From Ignavibacteria bacterium (lineage in GTDB: Bacteria > Bacteroidota > Ignavibacteria > UBA10030): a stretch of 58,498 nt of DNA. The position numbers and the translations under genes were made by a program. Below are positions 52,154-58,498 of this stretch, in pieces. The notes beneath the pieces were generated by a model. It was not told where the DNA came from, searched no databases, and worked only from the letters and a program-made list of their open reading frames with translations. The stretch covers positions 1 to 58,498 of the forward strand of contig VGVZ01000020.1 of NCBI GenBank assembly GCA_016873805.1, read 5' to 3'. Numbering within the stretch: position 1 is the first letter of the stretch; every line of letters begins with the position of its first letter.

Positions 52154-54544
52154 TCAGGGCTGGCGTGACCAGCGCGGAATCGTGTTGCTGAGAGACGCGA
52201 GACCGTATAATCCCGCTGCGATGATCGTCACCAGCACAAATCCCAATTCGACCGCTGCAATCAATGCGAGAGCTGTACCCACGACGGAAAGACAGCCGTT
52301 GATTCCCCATGCCCACGGGAGTTGTGCCTCGCTTCTTCCCCCGAGGAACCGAAGGCCCAGTGGAAAAGGAATCCCCATCACGAATCCCAGTGGCGCGATG
52401 AACGCCAGCGCGGTCAATATCTTCAATCCAAAAGGGAGGGACAAGGTGGCTTCCAGGAAGGGCATCAGGAAAAATGCGTACGCGAGGAGGAGAGCAACGA
52501 CGACAAGGGTAGTCGTCCGCAGGTTCTTGGGTGTTGGAGCGAATCGTGCCGAGGCGTAGCTTCCGATGCCCGCACAGACGAGCAGGCCGCTCAACACGGC
52601 GGCGGCGGCGTGAATCGGTTGACCGAAGTACAGCGTGAAGCGGTTGATGAGCACGATCTCGACGAACATAAACCCAGCTCCTAATGCGCCGAAATAGAAG
52701 AGTGTCCATCCCTTGTGCCGACCACGCCATCCGATCTTCAGAAGCGGCAGCACAATCAGAAGAAACGATATGACGAGAAGTTGCAGGGCAGTTACGACAA
52801 CCACGAGATACCCGATCTCGAGGAAGGGGAATGCCTGATCGCCATACACCTCACGCAGGTGGGGAATCGTTCGCCACCGGAGAAATTGGGAAAAAAAAGG
52901 ACGCTCATCTGTGGCCGGACGGATGTCAAAATCGTACCGATCGAGAACAATCTCCCGATGTCCGGAGAGAATGAAATCGATGAGGATGAAGAATGTATCG
53001 TCCGTCATCGCATTATGGAGGACGCGTTCTCGCGTGGCGATGTCTGGGAGCAGGGCAGGATCAAAGAGCATACTTGAGCAAAACTCGCGCGCAGCAGCGA
53101 TCTCGTCCGGATTGAATCGCGACCGCGAGACGACGAATGTCACCGTTCCCCAGCTACGAACCGCCATGATGTGATTCGACAGCTCCACGATTCCCTCTTC
53201 TTCCAGCACCTCCGCAATCGTTGCGAGTGCCTTGATCGGGTTTCGCAGAGGGAAGTCCATCCACGTCGAAATGCTGATCATCCCTTCTGCGTTCAGTCGA
53301 TTCCACATTTCCCTCATCGCTTCCTTCGTCATCCCGTACTGTTCCTTGAGTGCAAAGAGCCCCATCGTTCCGCCAAATGCATCGATGAGGGGAAGCTGGA
53401 TCAGATCATAATGCGAGGTATCCTTCATCAAGTGCGTTCGGGGATCAAGATTGGAGACTGTGACGAGAGGATGGTGAAAGAGAGAATCAGTCAAAGGCGC
53501 ACACTCGTGCCGGATAAGATCGATCACGCCGGTATGAGGTTCGACCGCTGTGACGGAGCGGGCGCCGTGGGTGAGCGCGTGAGCCGTGGAAATTCCGGTC
53601 GCGGCAAATAGATCGAGAACACGGGCCGGCTGGCGGATCGCGTACGGCAAGGCGAGTGTTGTGAAATCGAGCAAATGATTCGTGTCACGGCGGGACCATG
53701 CGATGATGGCGCCGTATCGGTCGCCGTTGTTGAATACAGTCTCCTGGCGCGGAACCTCCTTCTGGTAACTCAAGCTGAGGCCCGGGGCATAGCGGAGAGT
53801 GGGCGAAGAGACAACCTGCAGAAGGCCGTGCGATGTCGGTTCGGAAGAGACGATCTTCGATTGTGGCGGCAGCAGTGACTTGCTCAGACTCTTGTACTGG
53901 GAAAGCTGCAGAGGGGGAAGCTTGACCCCGATGACGCCGATGACACCAAGACCAAGGACGACCACGACAATGATGGGGCGCTTATTCTGCCGGGGCATGC
54001 TCAACAATCCCGCCACGATCGCGACAGAGGCCGAGACAACAAAGAGTTGCTGGACAAACAAGAGGGAAGAGAGTCCGACTGTGAACACGCCGCCAATACC
54101 AGATCCGATGAGATTGGCAAAATAGAGGGAGCCGATTTGTTTCACCTCCTTCACGAAGATCAGGCCGATGGAAAGCGCCCCAAAGAAGAATGGAGTGAAG
54201 AGAAGAAGATAGGTGAGGACCAATGAGAGAACGTGGTGCGGCTCAAACAGGACCAGGTGCGAATCGAATCGAAATAAATCCGCCTGCATGAGAGGAAGCG
54301 CAAGCATCATCATGATGCCGGAACAGACCATGCTCAGTGAGCAGACGAATTCGCCATGCTTCAACAACCAGGTCCGCGCAAGCGCGATCACCGTTCCGCT
54401 TGCGCCGAATCCCAGCAGTGCAATCGAGATGACCATGGATGCGAAGTGGTACCATTGCGTGATCGAAAAGGTGTACATCAAAATAATCTGATACGCGAGG
54501 ATGGAGATGGAAATCAGCAGAAGCGAAGGATGAAGTCGTTTCAT
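52154..54544 (-). CDS. Membrane-embedded spermidine-synthase-like (SAM-fold) protein
   Basis: A 796-residue protein in three parts: about six N-terminal membrane helices (residues 5-220), a soluble Rossmann domain of the spermine/spermidine synthase type (VLDLFAATGISTAHALTHGA, SVTAVEPHTGVIDLIR, residues 300-520), and seven or so C-terminal helices. Family members of this three-part form are widespread and unassigned. The glycine loop is altered (DLFAATG), so aminopropyl transfer is doubtful. It lies 14 bases after the Pcm-like gene in one operon. Confidence 0.8.
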   Translation of the reverse strand: MKRLHPSLLLISISILAYQIILMYTFSITQWYHFASMVISIALLGFGASGTVIALARTWLLKHGEFVCSLSMVCSGIMMMLALPLMQADLFRFDSHLVLFEPHHVLSLVLTYLLLFTPFFFGALSIGLIFVKEVKQIGSLYFANLIGSGIGGVFTVGLSSLLFVQQLFVVSASVAIVAGLLSMPRQNKRPIIVVVVLGLGVIGVIGVKLPPLQLSQYKSLSKSLLPPQSKIVSSEPTSHGLLQVVSSPTLRYAPGLSLSYQKEVPRQETVFNNGDRYGAIIAWSRRDTNHLLDFTTLALPYAIRQPARVLDLFAATGISTAHALTHGARSVTAVEPHTGVIDLIRHECAPLTDSLFHHPLVTVSNLDPRTHLMKDTSHYDLIQLPLIDAFGGTMGLFALKEQYGMTKEAMREMWNRLNAEGMISISTWMDFPLRNPIKALATIAEVLEEEGIVELSNHIMAVRSWGTVTFVVSRSRFNPDEIAAAREFCSSMLFDPALLPDIATRERVLHNAMTDDTFFILIDFILSGHREIVLDRYDFDIRPATDERPFFSQFLRWRTIPHLREVYGDQAFPFLEIGYLVVVVTALQLLVISFLLIVLPLLKIGWRGRHKGWTLFYFGALGAGFMFVEIVLINRFTLYFGQPIHAAAAVLSGLLVCAGIGSYASARFAPTPKNLRTTTLVVVALLLAYAFFLMPFLEATLSLPFGLKILTALAFIAPLGFVMGIPFPLGLRFLGGRSEAQLPWAWGINGCLSVVGTALALIAAVELGFVLVTIIAAGLYGLASLSNTIPRWSRQP

Positions 54545-54558
54545 GTGTATGGAGGACC

Positions 54559-55242
54559 TTATTTGGCGCGTGTGAAGGGGACGAACCGGACCGTCATCAC
54601 GCTTCGCGTGCTGATTTGGTTGCCGCGTTTTTCAACCAGCATGAGTTGCTGAACGAGGAACGGTGAGCCCACGGGAATGACCATCCGTCCACCATCCTTC
54701 AATTGACTGATGAGGGGAGGAGGGATGAATTCCGCAGCGGCAGTCACAATAATCGCGTCAAAGGGGGCGTGCTCTTCCCATCCGTAGTAGCCGTCTCCGA
54801 TCTTGATGGAGGCGTGTCGATAACCAAGTTCCTTGAGACGCTGGGCGGCGGCATTCCCGAGCTGGGGAATAATCTCGATCGTATAGATCGAGTCGGTGAT
54901 CTCCGCGAGAACCGCCGCCTGGTATCCGGATCCGGTGCCGATCTCGAGAATCCGTTTACCCGGAGAGGGTCGGAGGAGTTCGGTCATGTACGCGACGATA
55001 TACGGCTGAGAGATCGTCTGGCCATATCCAATCGGCAGAGGCGAATCGTCATACGCCGACCGCTTCTGATCGGCGGGGACGAACTGATGGCGTGGAACGG
55101 TTTGCATCGCCCGGAGCGTTGTAGTATCCCTGACCCCGCGGGCAATGATCTGCGTGCGGACCATCAGATCCCGTTCGCGATGGAATGGGTCTGTCTGGGT
55201 CTGGACAAGAGCAACAAGGAGGATGATCAGTGAGGAAATCAT
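54559..55242 (-). CDS. pcm: Protein-L-isoaspartate O-methyltransferase with N-terminal signal sequence
   Basis: A 227-residue repair methyltransferase. The core has MVRTQIIARGVRD, VPRHQFVPAD, DSPLPIGYGQTISQPYIVAYM (substrate loop) and ILEIGTGSGYQAAVLAE (SAM motif). Ahead of it is MISSLIILLVALVQTQT, which looks like a short signal peptide, placing the enzyme in the periplasm. A start at the internal Met (55164) would make it cytosolic, but the DPFHRERDLMV stretch before it looks like part of the domain. SAM supply in the periplasm would be a puzzle. Confidence 0.88.
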   Translation of the reverse strand: MISSLIILLVALVQTQTDPFHRERDLMVRTQIIARGVRDTTTLRAMQTVPRHQFVPADQKRSAYDDSPLPIGYGQTISQPYIVAYMTELLRPSPGKRILEIGTGSGYQAAVLAEITDSIYTIEIIPQLGNAAAQRLKELGYRHASIKIGDGYYGWEEHAPFDAIIVTAAAEFIPPPLISQLKDGGRMVIPVGSPFLVQQLMLVEKRGNQISTRSVMTVRFVPFTRAK

Positions 55243-55326
55243 GGAAGACGTTTCATCCGTTGGGACGGCGGAAAACTATGGAAGAAAGCGTTCGGATGCA
55301 AGAATCGGTGCACGAGCACGCGTGGA

Positions 55327-55938
55327 TTATATCGATTGCATGGGCGTGCGAGGAGAGGATTGAAACGCCAGGAGGTCCTGAAGAGTCGAGATGCCGCAGT
55401 GGTCTTGGAGAAATCCGAGGTATTTGATCAGGATAATCGAAGTCGCATACGCATCGCCCGAGGCCCGATGGCGCTGAGGAATCTGGACGTCAAGATGCTG
55501 TGCCACCAGTCCCAAGGACTTGCTCGGAAGCGTTGGCAGAAGCCGCCGGCTCAACCGAACTGTGCACACGCGAGGATTCGTCAACTCCACCGACTGCTCG
55601 CGTTTCACGGTCTGGCTGACGAATCCCCAATCGAACGGGGCGTTGTGAGCGACGAAGACGTCGTCTCCGAGAAACTCCAGAACAAACGGCACGACTTCGC
55701 GGGCAGGTGGAGCGTCCTGAACCATCACGTTGTCGATACCGGTGAGGTTCGTGATGAACGCGGGAATCGTGATGAGCGGATTGACGAGGGTCGAAAATTC
55801 ATCCACTGGCTTCCCGCCCCGCACCTTGATCATGGCGATCTCGGTAATCCGGTCTTCCTCGGCGCTCATGCCGGTGGTCTCGACATCGACGACAACGAAC
55901 GTGGTCTTGTGAAGCGGTTGTCGAGGCGGTGGAGGCAT
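55327..55938 (-). CDS. DnaQ-like 3'-5' exonuclease (DEDDh family)
   Basis: A 203-residue exonuclease resembling the polymerase III epsilon proofreading domain. ExoI is FVVVDVETTG, ExoII FVAHNAPFDWGF, and ExoIII HRASGDAYAT with the catalytic His. There is no polymerase or helicase domain attached. It begins 9 bases after fbp ends. It could act in proofreading or in general DNA/RNA turnover. Confidence 0.9.
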   Translation of the reverse strand: MPPPPRQPLHKTTFVVVDVETTGMSAEEDRITEIAMIKVRGGKPVDEFSTLVNPLITIPAFITNLTGIDNVMVQDAPPAREVVPFVLEFLGDDVFVAHNAPFDWGFVSQTVKREQSVELTNPRVCTVRLSRRLLPTLPSKSLGLVAQHLDVQIPQRHRASGDAYATSIILIKYLGFLQDHCGISTLQDLLAFQSSPRTPMQSI

Positions 55939-55947
55939 AGAGCGCTT

Positions 55948-56955
55948 CTATCGCTTCCCATGGAGGAATTCTTCGGCGAGGGCGACATCTTCATCGCTGC
56001 CGATGAAGAGAGGAGTGCGCTGGTGAAGTTCCGTCGGCGTGACATCGAGAATGCGTTTCCGGCCGTTGCTTGCGCGTCCTCCCGCCTGTTCCATGACAAA
56101 GGACATCGGATTCGCTTCGTAGAGCAGGCGAAGCTTCCCATTCGGATTTCGCTGGTCGGCGGGGTACATGAAGATCCCGCCGTACATGAGCGTCCGGTGA
56201 ATGTCGCCGATCATCGAACCGATGTAGCGTGAGGTGTAGGGCCGGTTTGTGGATTTGTCATCTTCCTGGAGAAACTTGATGAACTTCTTGACGCCCTCAT
56301 CCCAGAACCGATAGTTCCCCTCGTTGATGCTGTAGATCTTTCCCCGCTTTGGTACGCGGAGGTTTTCGTGGGAGAGGAGGAACTCACCAATGCTTGGATC
56401 GAGAGTGAATCCATGAACGCCGTCGCCGGTTGAATAGATCAACATCGTGGAAGAGCCGTAGATCGCATAGCCCGCGGCAATCTGTTTGTATCCCGGCTGG
56501 AGGCAGTCGTCCAGCGTTCCCTTCCCTCCGGGGCTGACGCGCCGATAGATGGAGAAGACGGTCCCGATCGTGATGTTGACATCGATGTTTGACGACCCGT
56601 CGAGCGGATCATACAGAAGGACATATTTCCCCTTGGGATACGCATCGGGAATGTTCAGCGCTTCTTCGTGCTCCTCGGAGGCCATAATGCAGAGATGCCC
56701 GGTGTGATCCATCGCTTTGCACACGGTCTCGTCGGCGAAGGCATCGAGTTTCTTGACTTGCTCGCCGTGGATATTCTCCTTGCCGGTGAGCCCGATGATA
56801 TCGACAAGTCCGGCCTTACTGACTTCCCTGTGGATGACCTTAAACGCGAGGGTAAGGTCTCTCAGCAGCGCAGAGAATTCACCGCTCGCGCCGGGGTGTG
56901 CACGTTCGCCCTCGATGATATGCCGTTCAATAGTGACGATTTTGGATTGTTTCAT
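55948..56955 (-). CDS. fbp: Fructose-1,6-bisphosphatase class I
   Basis: A 335-residue gluconeogenic enzyme. The metal site is LLYDPLDGSSNIDVN, the substrate region GGIFMYPADQRNPNGKLRLLYE, and AGGRASNG near the C-terminus is typical. I start at ATG 56955 (MKQSKIVTIERHI) because this matches usual length; the longer frame covers the promoter. It leads a four-gene minus-strand operon (fbp, exonuclease, pcm, spermidine-synthase-like). Confidence 0.95.
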   Translation of the reverse strand: MKQSKIVTIERHIIEGERAHPGASGEFSALLRDLTLAFKVIHREVSKAGLVDIIGLTGKENIHGEQVKKLDAFADETVCKAMDHTGHLCIMASEEHEEALNIPDAYPKGKYVLLYDPLDGSSNIDVNITIGTVFSIYRRVSPGGKGTLDDCLQPGYKQIAAGYAIYGSSTMLIYSTGDGVHGFTLDPSIGEFLLSHENLRVPKRGKIYSINEGNYRFWDEGVKKFIKFLQEDDKSTNRPYTSRYIGSMIGDIHRTLMYGGIFMYPADQRNPNGKLRLLYEANPMSFVMEQAGGRASNGRKRILDVTPTELHQRTPLFIGSDEDVALAEEFLHGKR

Positions 56956-57068
56956 TCCAGCAAACTCCGGTACGATCGCACAATGATGAAGGTGGGAGGG
57001 ATGCGGCGTTCGTTCAGTCCGAATCAACGGCTCTCGTGAAAGAGCGGCCTCCGTTGCGGACACGTGCC

Positions 57069-57097
57069 AATATACGGCACGCCGCCTCGTTTGTCAA
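57069..57097 (-). promoter_or_regulatory. Promoter of the fbp operon
   Basis: Minus strand TTGACA (57097-57092), 17-base spacer, TATATT (57074-57069): a perfect -35 and near-consensus -10. Predicted start near 57062, leader about 107 bases. Confidence 0.75.
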
Positions 57098-57456
57098 TCG
57101 ACGAGAGCTCGCGCATTTGCGTTCACTGATCCGTGTCTCATTGATGAGTCCTTTTAATGTCGTTTGTCAGGCCGATCGAGCAAGGAGAAAGGGATTGCGA
57201 CTTTTGCTTACCTATGTTTTTTGGTATATTGGCGCCGGAGGCAAGCATGATGCCCAACGGTGAGAGGAGAGCCAGCACCATGATATTTGGCCTAATCTTG
57301 AGGCTCTCAGTGAAGAAGAATAGGCACTGGAGTCATGGTGCCATTTCATTCCGTCAAAATTCTTCATCTAAAGACTGTGTAACTAATTGAGGATGCCGTA
57401 GAGAAAACAACCATCGAATAGCAATCACTAACATAGCGTAGCTTCGGCTGCTGTCT

Positions 57457-57606
57457 TGACCTGAAAACTCGCAATTTTCAAACCGACAAGATGGAGCCGG
57501 TCTGCGCCCCGAAAGGGGCGTGGGCTGGTGAATCCTTTGTCGGTGGGCATGCGAGTGCCTCAGGTCAGAGGGTCATCGGTTTCAAGCCCTTTGTTTTTCT
57601 GAGGCA
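57457..57606 (+). ncRNA. Strongly folded element, candidate structured RNA with alternative hairpin
   Basis: Five nested stems: TGACCTGA (57457-57464)/TCAGGTCA (57560-57567); ACTCGCA (57467-57473)/TGCGAGT (57550-57556); CCGACAA (57483-57489)/TTGTCGG (57537-57543); AGCC (57495-57498)/GGCT (57523-57526); CGCCCC (57505-57510)/GGGGCG (57515-57520) with a GAAA tetraloop. A competing hairpin TGCCTCAG (57556-57563)/CTGAGGCA (57599-57606) shares bases with the outer stems and is followed by a T-rich run. No protein frame crosses it. The strand is assumed from the following genes. It matches no RNA class I recognise. Confidence 0.5.
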
Positions 57607-57657
57607 TTTCTATTTTAGCCCACCACAAACGATTCAGCCGATCTTGTAACCGCCAGA

Positions 57658-57757
57658 TGTCATTCTGAGTCCCGACAACGTCGGGACGAAGAATCTGACT
57701 CAACTGGGTAATTCAGATTCTTCACTTCGTCCCTACGGGACTTCGTTCAGAATGACA
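57658..57757. repeat. 100-bp inverted repeat of the GTCATTCTGA/GAAGAATCT type
   Basis: TGTCATTCTGA (57658-57668) pairs with TCAGAATGACA (57747-57757), and GAAGAATCTGA (57688-57698) with TCAGATTCTTC (57713-57723). Each arm also has a small hairpin (GTCCCGAC/GTCGGGAC; GTCCC/GGGAC). Repeats with these ends are common in many environmental bacterial genomes; none carries a gene. Confidence 0.75.
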
Positions 57758-57826
57758 TTGGGAGGCAAGACACACCGAAGCTCCTTGTCCCGTTACGCTT
57801 CAAAACGGGACCAACTCACGGAGCTT

Positions 57827-58189
57827 ATGCCCCAACCTCGATACGACCAGCACGGTCGCTTACTTTCTGATGCAGAATTCATCCAGCGCTTTGCTGAAGC
57901 GGTAACGGCCAACGTCATCGCGCACTACGAATGCGGCTTCACCAAAGACGACCTCAAAGTCGGTGTGACGCCGGAAGGCTGCGTTGTTGCGACCAAAAAG
58001 ACGTACTTCGAAACACCCATCCCCAACCGACTCTCCCCAGAAGAATTCCAACGCTTAGGCAACACACTCGCCGCTCTCCTTGACTCGATTGATGCGCGCA
58101 CGGTTGATGCAGAGATGATCGAGCGGATCAGGCGGGAGAATGATGTGGAGCAAAAGAAGCAAGCAATTTCGGAGGCAAGAAGAAGATGA
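57827..58189 (+). CDS. Hypothetical protein upstream of a radC homologue
   Basis: A 120-residue cytoplasmic protein. It starts MPQPRYDQHGRLLSDAEFIQ at ATG 57827 (GGAG upstream); a longer frame from 57752 enters the inverted repeat and is not used. The chain is helical and charged with a compact middle (HYECGFTKDDLKVGV) and a Lys/Arg-rich end. Its stop overlaps the radC-like ATG by four bases (ATGA), so the pair is co-translated. No family recognised. Confidence 0.65.
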   Translation: MPQPRYDQHGRLLSDAEFIQRFAEAVTANVIAHYECGFTKDDLKVGVTPEGCVVATKKTYFETPIPNRLSPEEFQRLGNTLAALLDSIDARTVDAEMIERIRRENDVEQKKQAISEARRR

Positions 58190-58380
58190 AGAGAAAGTCG
58201 GTCTGGAGACACGGTCGAGTAAAGGAGGAAATCGGAGAACACAAACAGTGGAAGCACCCGGGTGGAAAACTCCGCGAGCTTGGTCCAGAAGCACTTACAA
58301 TTGAAGAACTCATCGCCATTCTCATTTCCACGGGAACCAAGGGGAAGTCCGCTACGGAGATTGCTCGGGCACTAGTGCCG
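58186..58380 (+). pseudogene. RadC-family gene interrupted after its N-terminal domain
   Basis: The frame encodes a RadC/UPF0758 N-terminus: KLRELGPEALTIEELIAILI followed by STGTKGKSATEIARALV, the helix-hairpin-helix part. From about 58380 the sequence turns A/T-rich, the family match ends, and the frame closes with unrelated residues at 58479. The JAB/MPN metalloprotease-like C-terminal domain is missing from the window. Insertion of a mobile element is the simplest reading; the rest may lie beyond the edge. Confidence 0.65.
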
Positions 58381-58385
58381 TTTCA

Positions 58386-58498
58386 AAAAAATAATCTTGT
58401 ACTTTTTACAAAGAGTACCTATTATCGGGAAGTCACAGACGAAAGGACTTCTCGATGGCCGTGTATGTTCGTTCTTTGAAAATCGCCGAAGGCAAGAG
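58386..58498 (+). mobile_element. Left end of a probable insertion sequence (partial)
   Basis: Base composition changes sharply after 58380. The segment contains the palindromic GTACTTTTT ... AAAGAGTAC and then a new start codon with ribosome site at 58455. The boundary is approximate and the other end is outside the window. Confidence 0.4.
58455..58498 (+). CDS. 5' end of a probable transposase gene (partial)
   Basis: AAAGGA precedes ATG 58455 by seven bases, and the frame stays open to the window edge, reading MAVYVRSLKIAEGK. Fourteen residues cannot identify a family. A transposase is suggested only by the position inside the sequence that breaks radC. Confidence 0.35.
   Translation, partial: MAVYVRSLKIAEGK

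Noticed and set aside
57157-57390. 77-codon ORF and possible promoter (TATATT at 57225) between fbp and the folded element
   Set aside because: The -35 match is poor at proper spacing and the ORF product has no recognisable features; left uncalled.
57495-57526. Possible group II intron domain V because of the AGC...GAAA hairpin
   Set aside because: The lower helix is only 4 bp with a 6-by-2 internal loop, unlike domain V, and no intron reverse transcriptase is nearby.
57457-57606. Possible tmRNA, SRP RNA, 6S RNA or cobalamin riboswitch
   Set aside because: None of the conserved core sequences of these RNAs is present; only a loose GGTGAATCC resemblance to cobalamin switches was noted.

Overview
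This window looks like chromosomal sequence from a member of the Bacteroidota-Chlorobiota side branch, most likely an Ignavibacteria or Kryptonia-like bacterium. Four things point there. Two secreted proteins end in type A T9SS sorting domains (NYPNPFN and NHPNPFN boxes). There are many outer-membrane barrel and lipoprotein genes. The F1Fo ATP synthase operon lacks atpD and atpC. A 30S protein THX gene is present. The placement is inference from gene content; no marker phylogeny was run. No rRNA, tRNA or CRISPR array was seen.

Layout. 1-5.8 kb: ATP synthase operon (two AtpI/AtpZ-type membrane proteins, then atpB-E-F-H-A-G), closed by a strong terminator. 5.8-10.6 kb: the classic ffh-rpsP-khpA-rimM-trmD-rplS translation cluster plus an MqnA-like gene. 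10.6-24 kb: recN, two S9 peptidases, an HNH nuclease with a 59-residue partner ORF, cysS, then envelope genes (plug-only TonB-like protein, small barrel, Tyr-rich lipoprotein, FadL-type porin). 24-32.5 kb: penicillin-acylase/sirtuin/pyruvate kinase operon, a monoheme outer-membrane barrel, threonine synthase and an M28 peptidase. 32.5-43 kb: a mixed region with palindromic repeats, a methyltransferase, a RidA homologue, THX, a lipoprotein/ECF sigma/anti-sigma cassette, a POT peptide transporter and transketolase. 43-51.2 kb: OsmC, a MoeB-rhodanese protein, a radical SAM enzyme, an M1 peptidase and a seven-repeat fibronectin-like protein. 51.2-57.1 kb: a PAS protein, a decayed AmpG-like permease, and a minus-strand operon running from fbp to a membrane-embedded spermidine-synthase-like protein. 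57.1-58.5 kb: accessory DNA with a strongly folded RNA-like element, an inverted repeat, and a radC homologue apparently cut by an insertion element at the window edge.

How it fits together. Many peptidases (S9A, S9C, S45, M28, M1) and a proton-coupled peptide transporter suggest use of protein or peptides, processed largely in the periplasm or outside the cell. Pyruvate kinase, transketolase and fructose-bisphosphatase give central carbon metabolism in both directions. The MqnA-like gene suggests futalosine-route menaquinone, and the heme-barrel protein hints at outer-membrane redox chemistry.

Twelve intergenic regions carry -35/-10 pairs of the form TTGnnn-N17-TAnnTT (one has N18), so primary promoters here look sigma70-like rather than Bacteroides-like. 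The best leads for something undescribed are the nested foldable element at 57457-57606, the composite palindromic repeat family at 32.5 and 38.8 kb, the lipoprotein/ECF/anti-sigma cassette, and the HNH/59-residue gene pair.
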